Assembly (NCBI GenBank): GCA_947074265.1
Contig: CAMTPD010000122.1
Coordinates: forward strand, 1-5,800
Direction: 5' to 3'
From: an uncultured Porphyromonadaceae bacterium
GTDB taxonomy: Bacteria > Bacteroidota > Bacteroidia > Bacteroidales > CAMTPD01
DNA length: 5,800 nt
Shown here piece after piece: positions 5,758 through 5,800 of this stretch. Within the stretch, counting starts at the first letter, position 1. Each line of letters opens with the position of its first letter. The position numbers were made by a program, and so were the translations under genes. The notes under the pieces were generated by a model. It was not told the origin of the DNA and ran no database searches. It was given only the letters and a program-made list of their open reading frames with translations.

Positions 5758-5800
5758 CATTCTATTTTTATAGTCTTCGTATCCAAATTGGCGGTATATC
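5752..5800 (-). CDS. Possible C-terminal end of an unidentified protein
   Basis: One minus-strand frame enters from the window edge and reads IYRQFGYEDYKNRMC before a TAA at 5752-5754. The IYRQFGYEDY pattern resembles the last strand of GNAT-type acetyltransferases (consensus like YxKxGFE), but 15 residues cannot establish this. The other two minus-strand frames also stay open for 10-16 codons, so the frame choice is a judgement based on how protein-like it looks. The stop codon lies inside the outer arm of the inverted repeat at 5716-5757, which would suit a gene end. Confidence 0.25.
   Translation of the reverse strand, partial: IYRQFGYEDYKNRMC

Overview
The window is AT-rich chromosomal DNA that reads like Bacteroidota, most likely order Bacteroidales. 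Four things point there: the gene set, an HU paralogue fused to a LysM domain, promoter -7 boxes of the TAnnTTTG type, and the absence of Shine-Dalgarno sequences before any start. Genus cannot be fixed from this sequence. Every supported gene is on the minus strand, so transcription runs from high to low coordinates. No RNA gene, CRISPR array, transposon or plasmid feature is visible.

In transcription order: a possible C-terminal tail of an unidentified protein (5752-5800, low confidence); an intergenic stretch with a bulged inverted repeat and a -7 box; ftsY, the SRP receptor GTPase (4729-5682); a 9-bp hairpin; rimO, the radical-SAM methylthiotransferase for ribosomal protein S12 (3359-4657); a good Bacteroidetes-type promoter overlapping the end of rimO; a small HU-family protein with a TTG start (2996-3286); overlapping it by 8 bp, a 462-residue protein with an N-terminal HU fold, an acidic linker, one membrane segment and a C-terminal LysM domain (1615-3003); a 159-bp gap with a candidate promoter and a perfect 10-bp inverted repeat; a MoxR-family AAA+ ATPase (460-1455); a 13-bp hairpin; and the first 111 residues of a DUF58/VWA-like protein (1-334, cut by the window edge).

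Three functional blocks follow. ftsY and rimO serve protein targeting and ribosome modification. The two HU-type genes look translationally coupled, and the second encodes a protein that could connect DNA in the cytoplasm to peptidoglycan in the periplasm. MoxR plus DUF58 is the usual start of a Bat/aerotolerance-type cluster, in which a MoxR ATPase acts on VWA-domain partners. The most interesting item is the HU-TM-LysM protein beside a soluble HU, a plausible nucleoid-to-envelope tether. The rest is housekeeping content with some intergenic hairpins and repeats.
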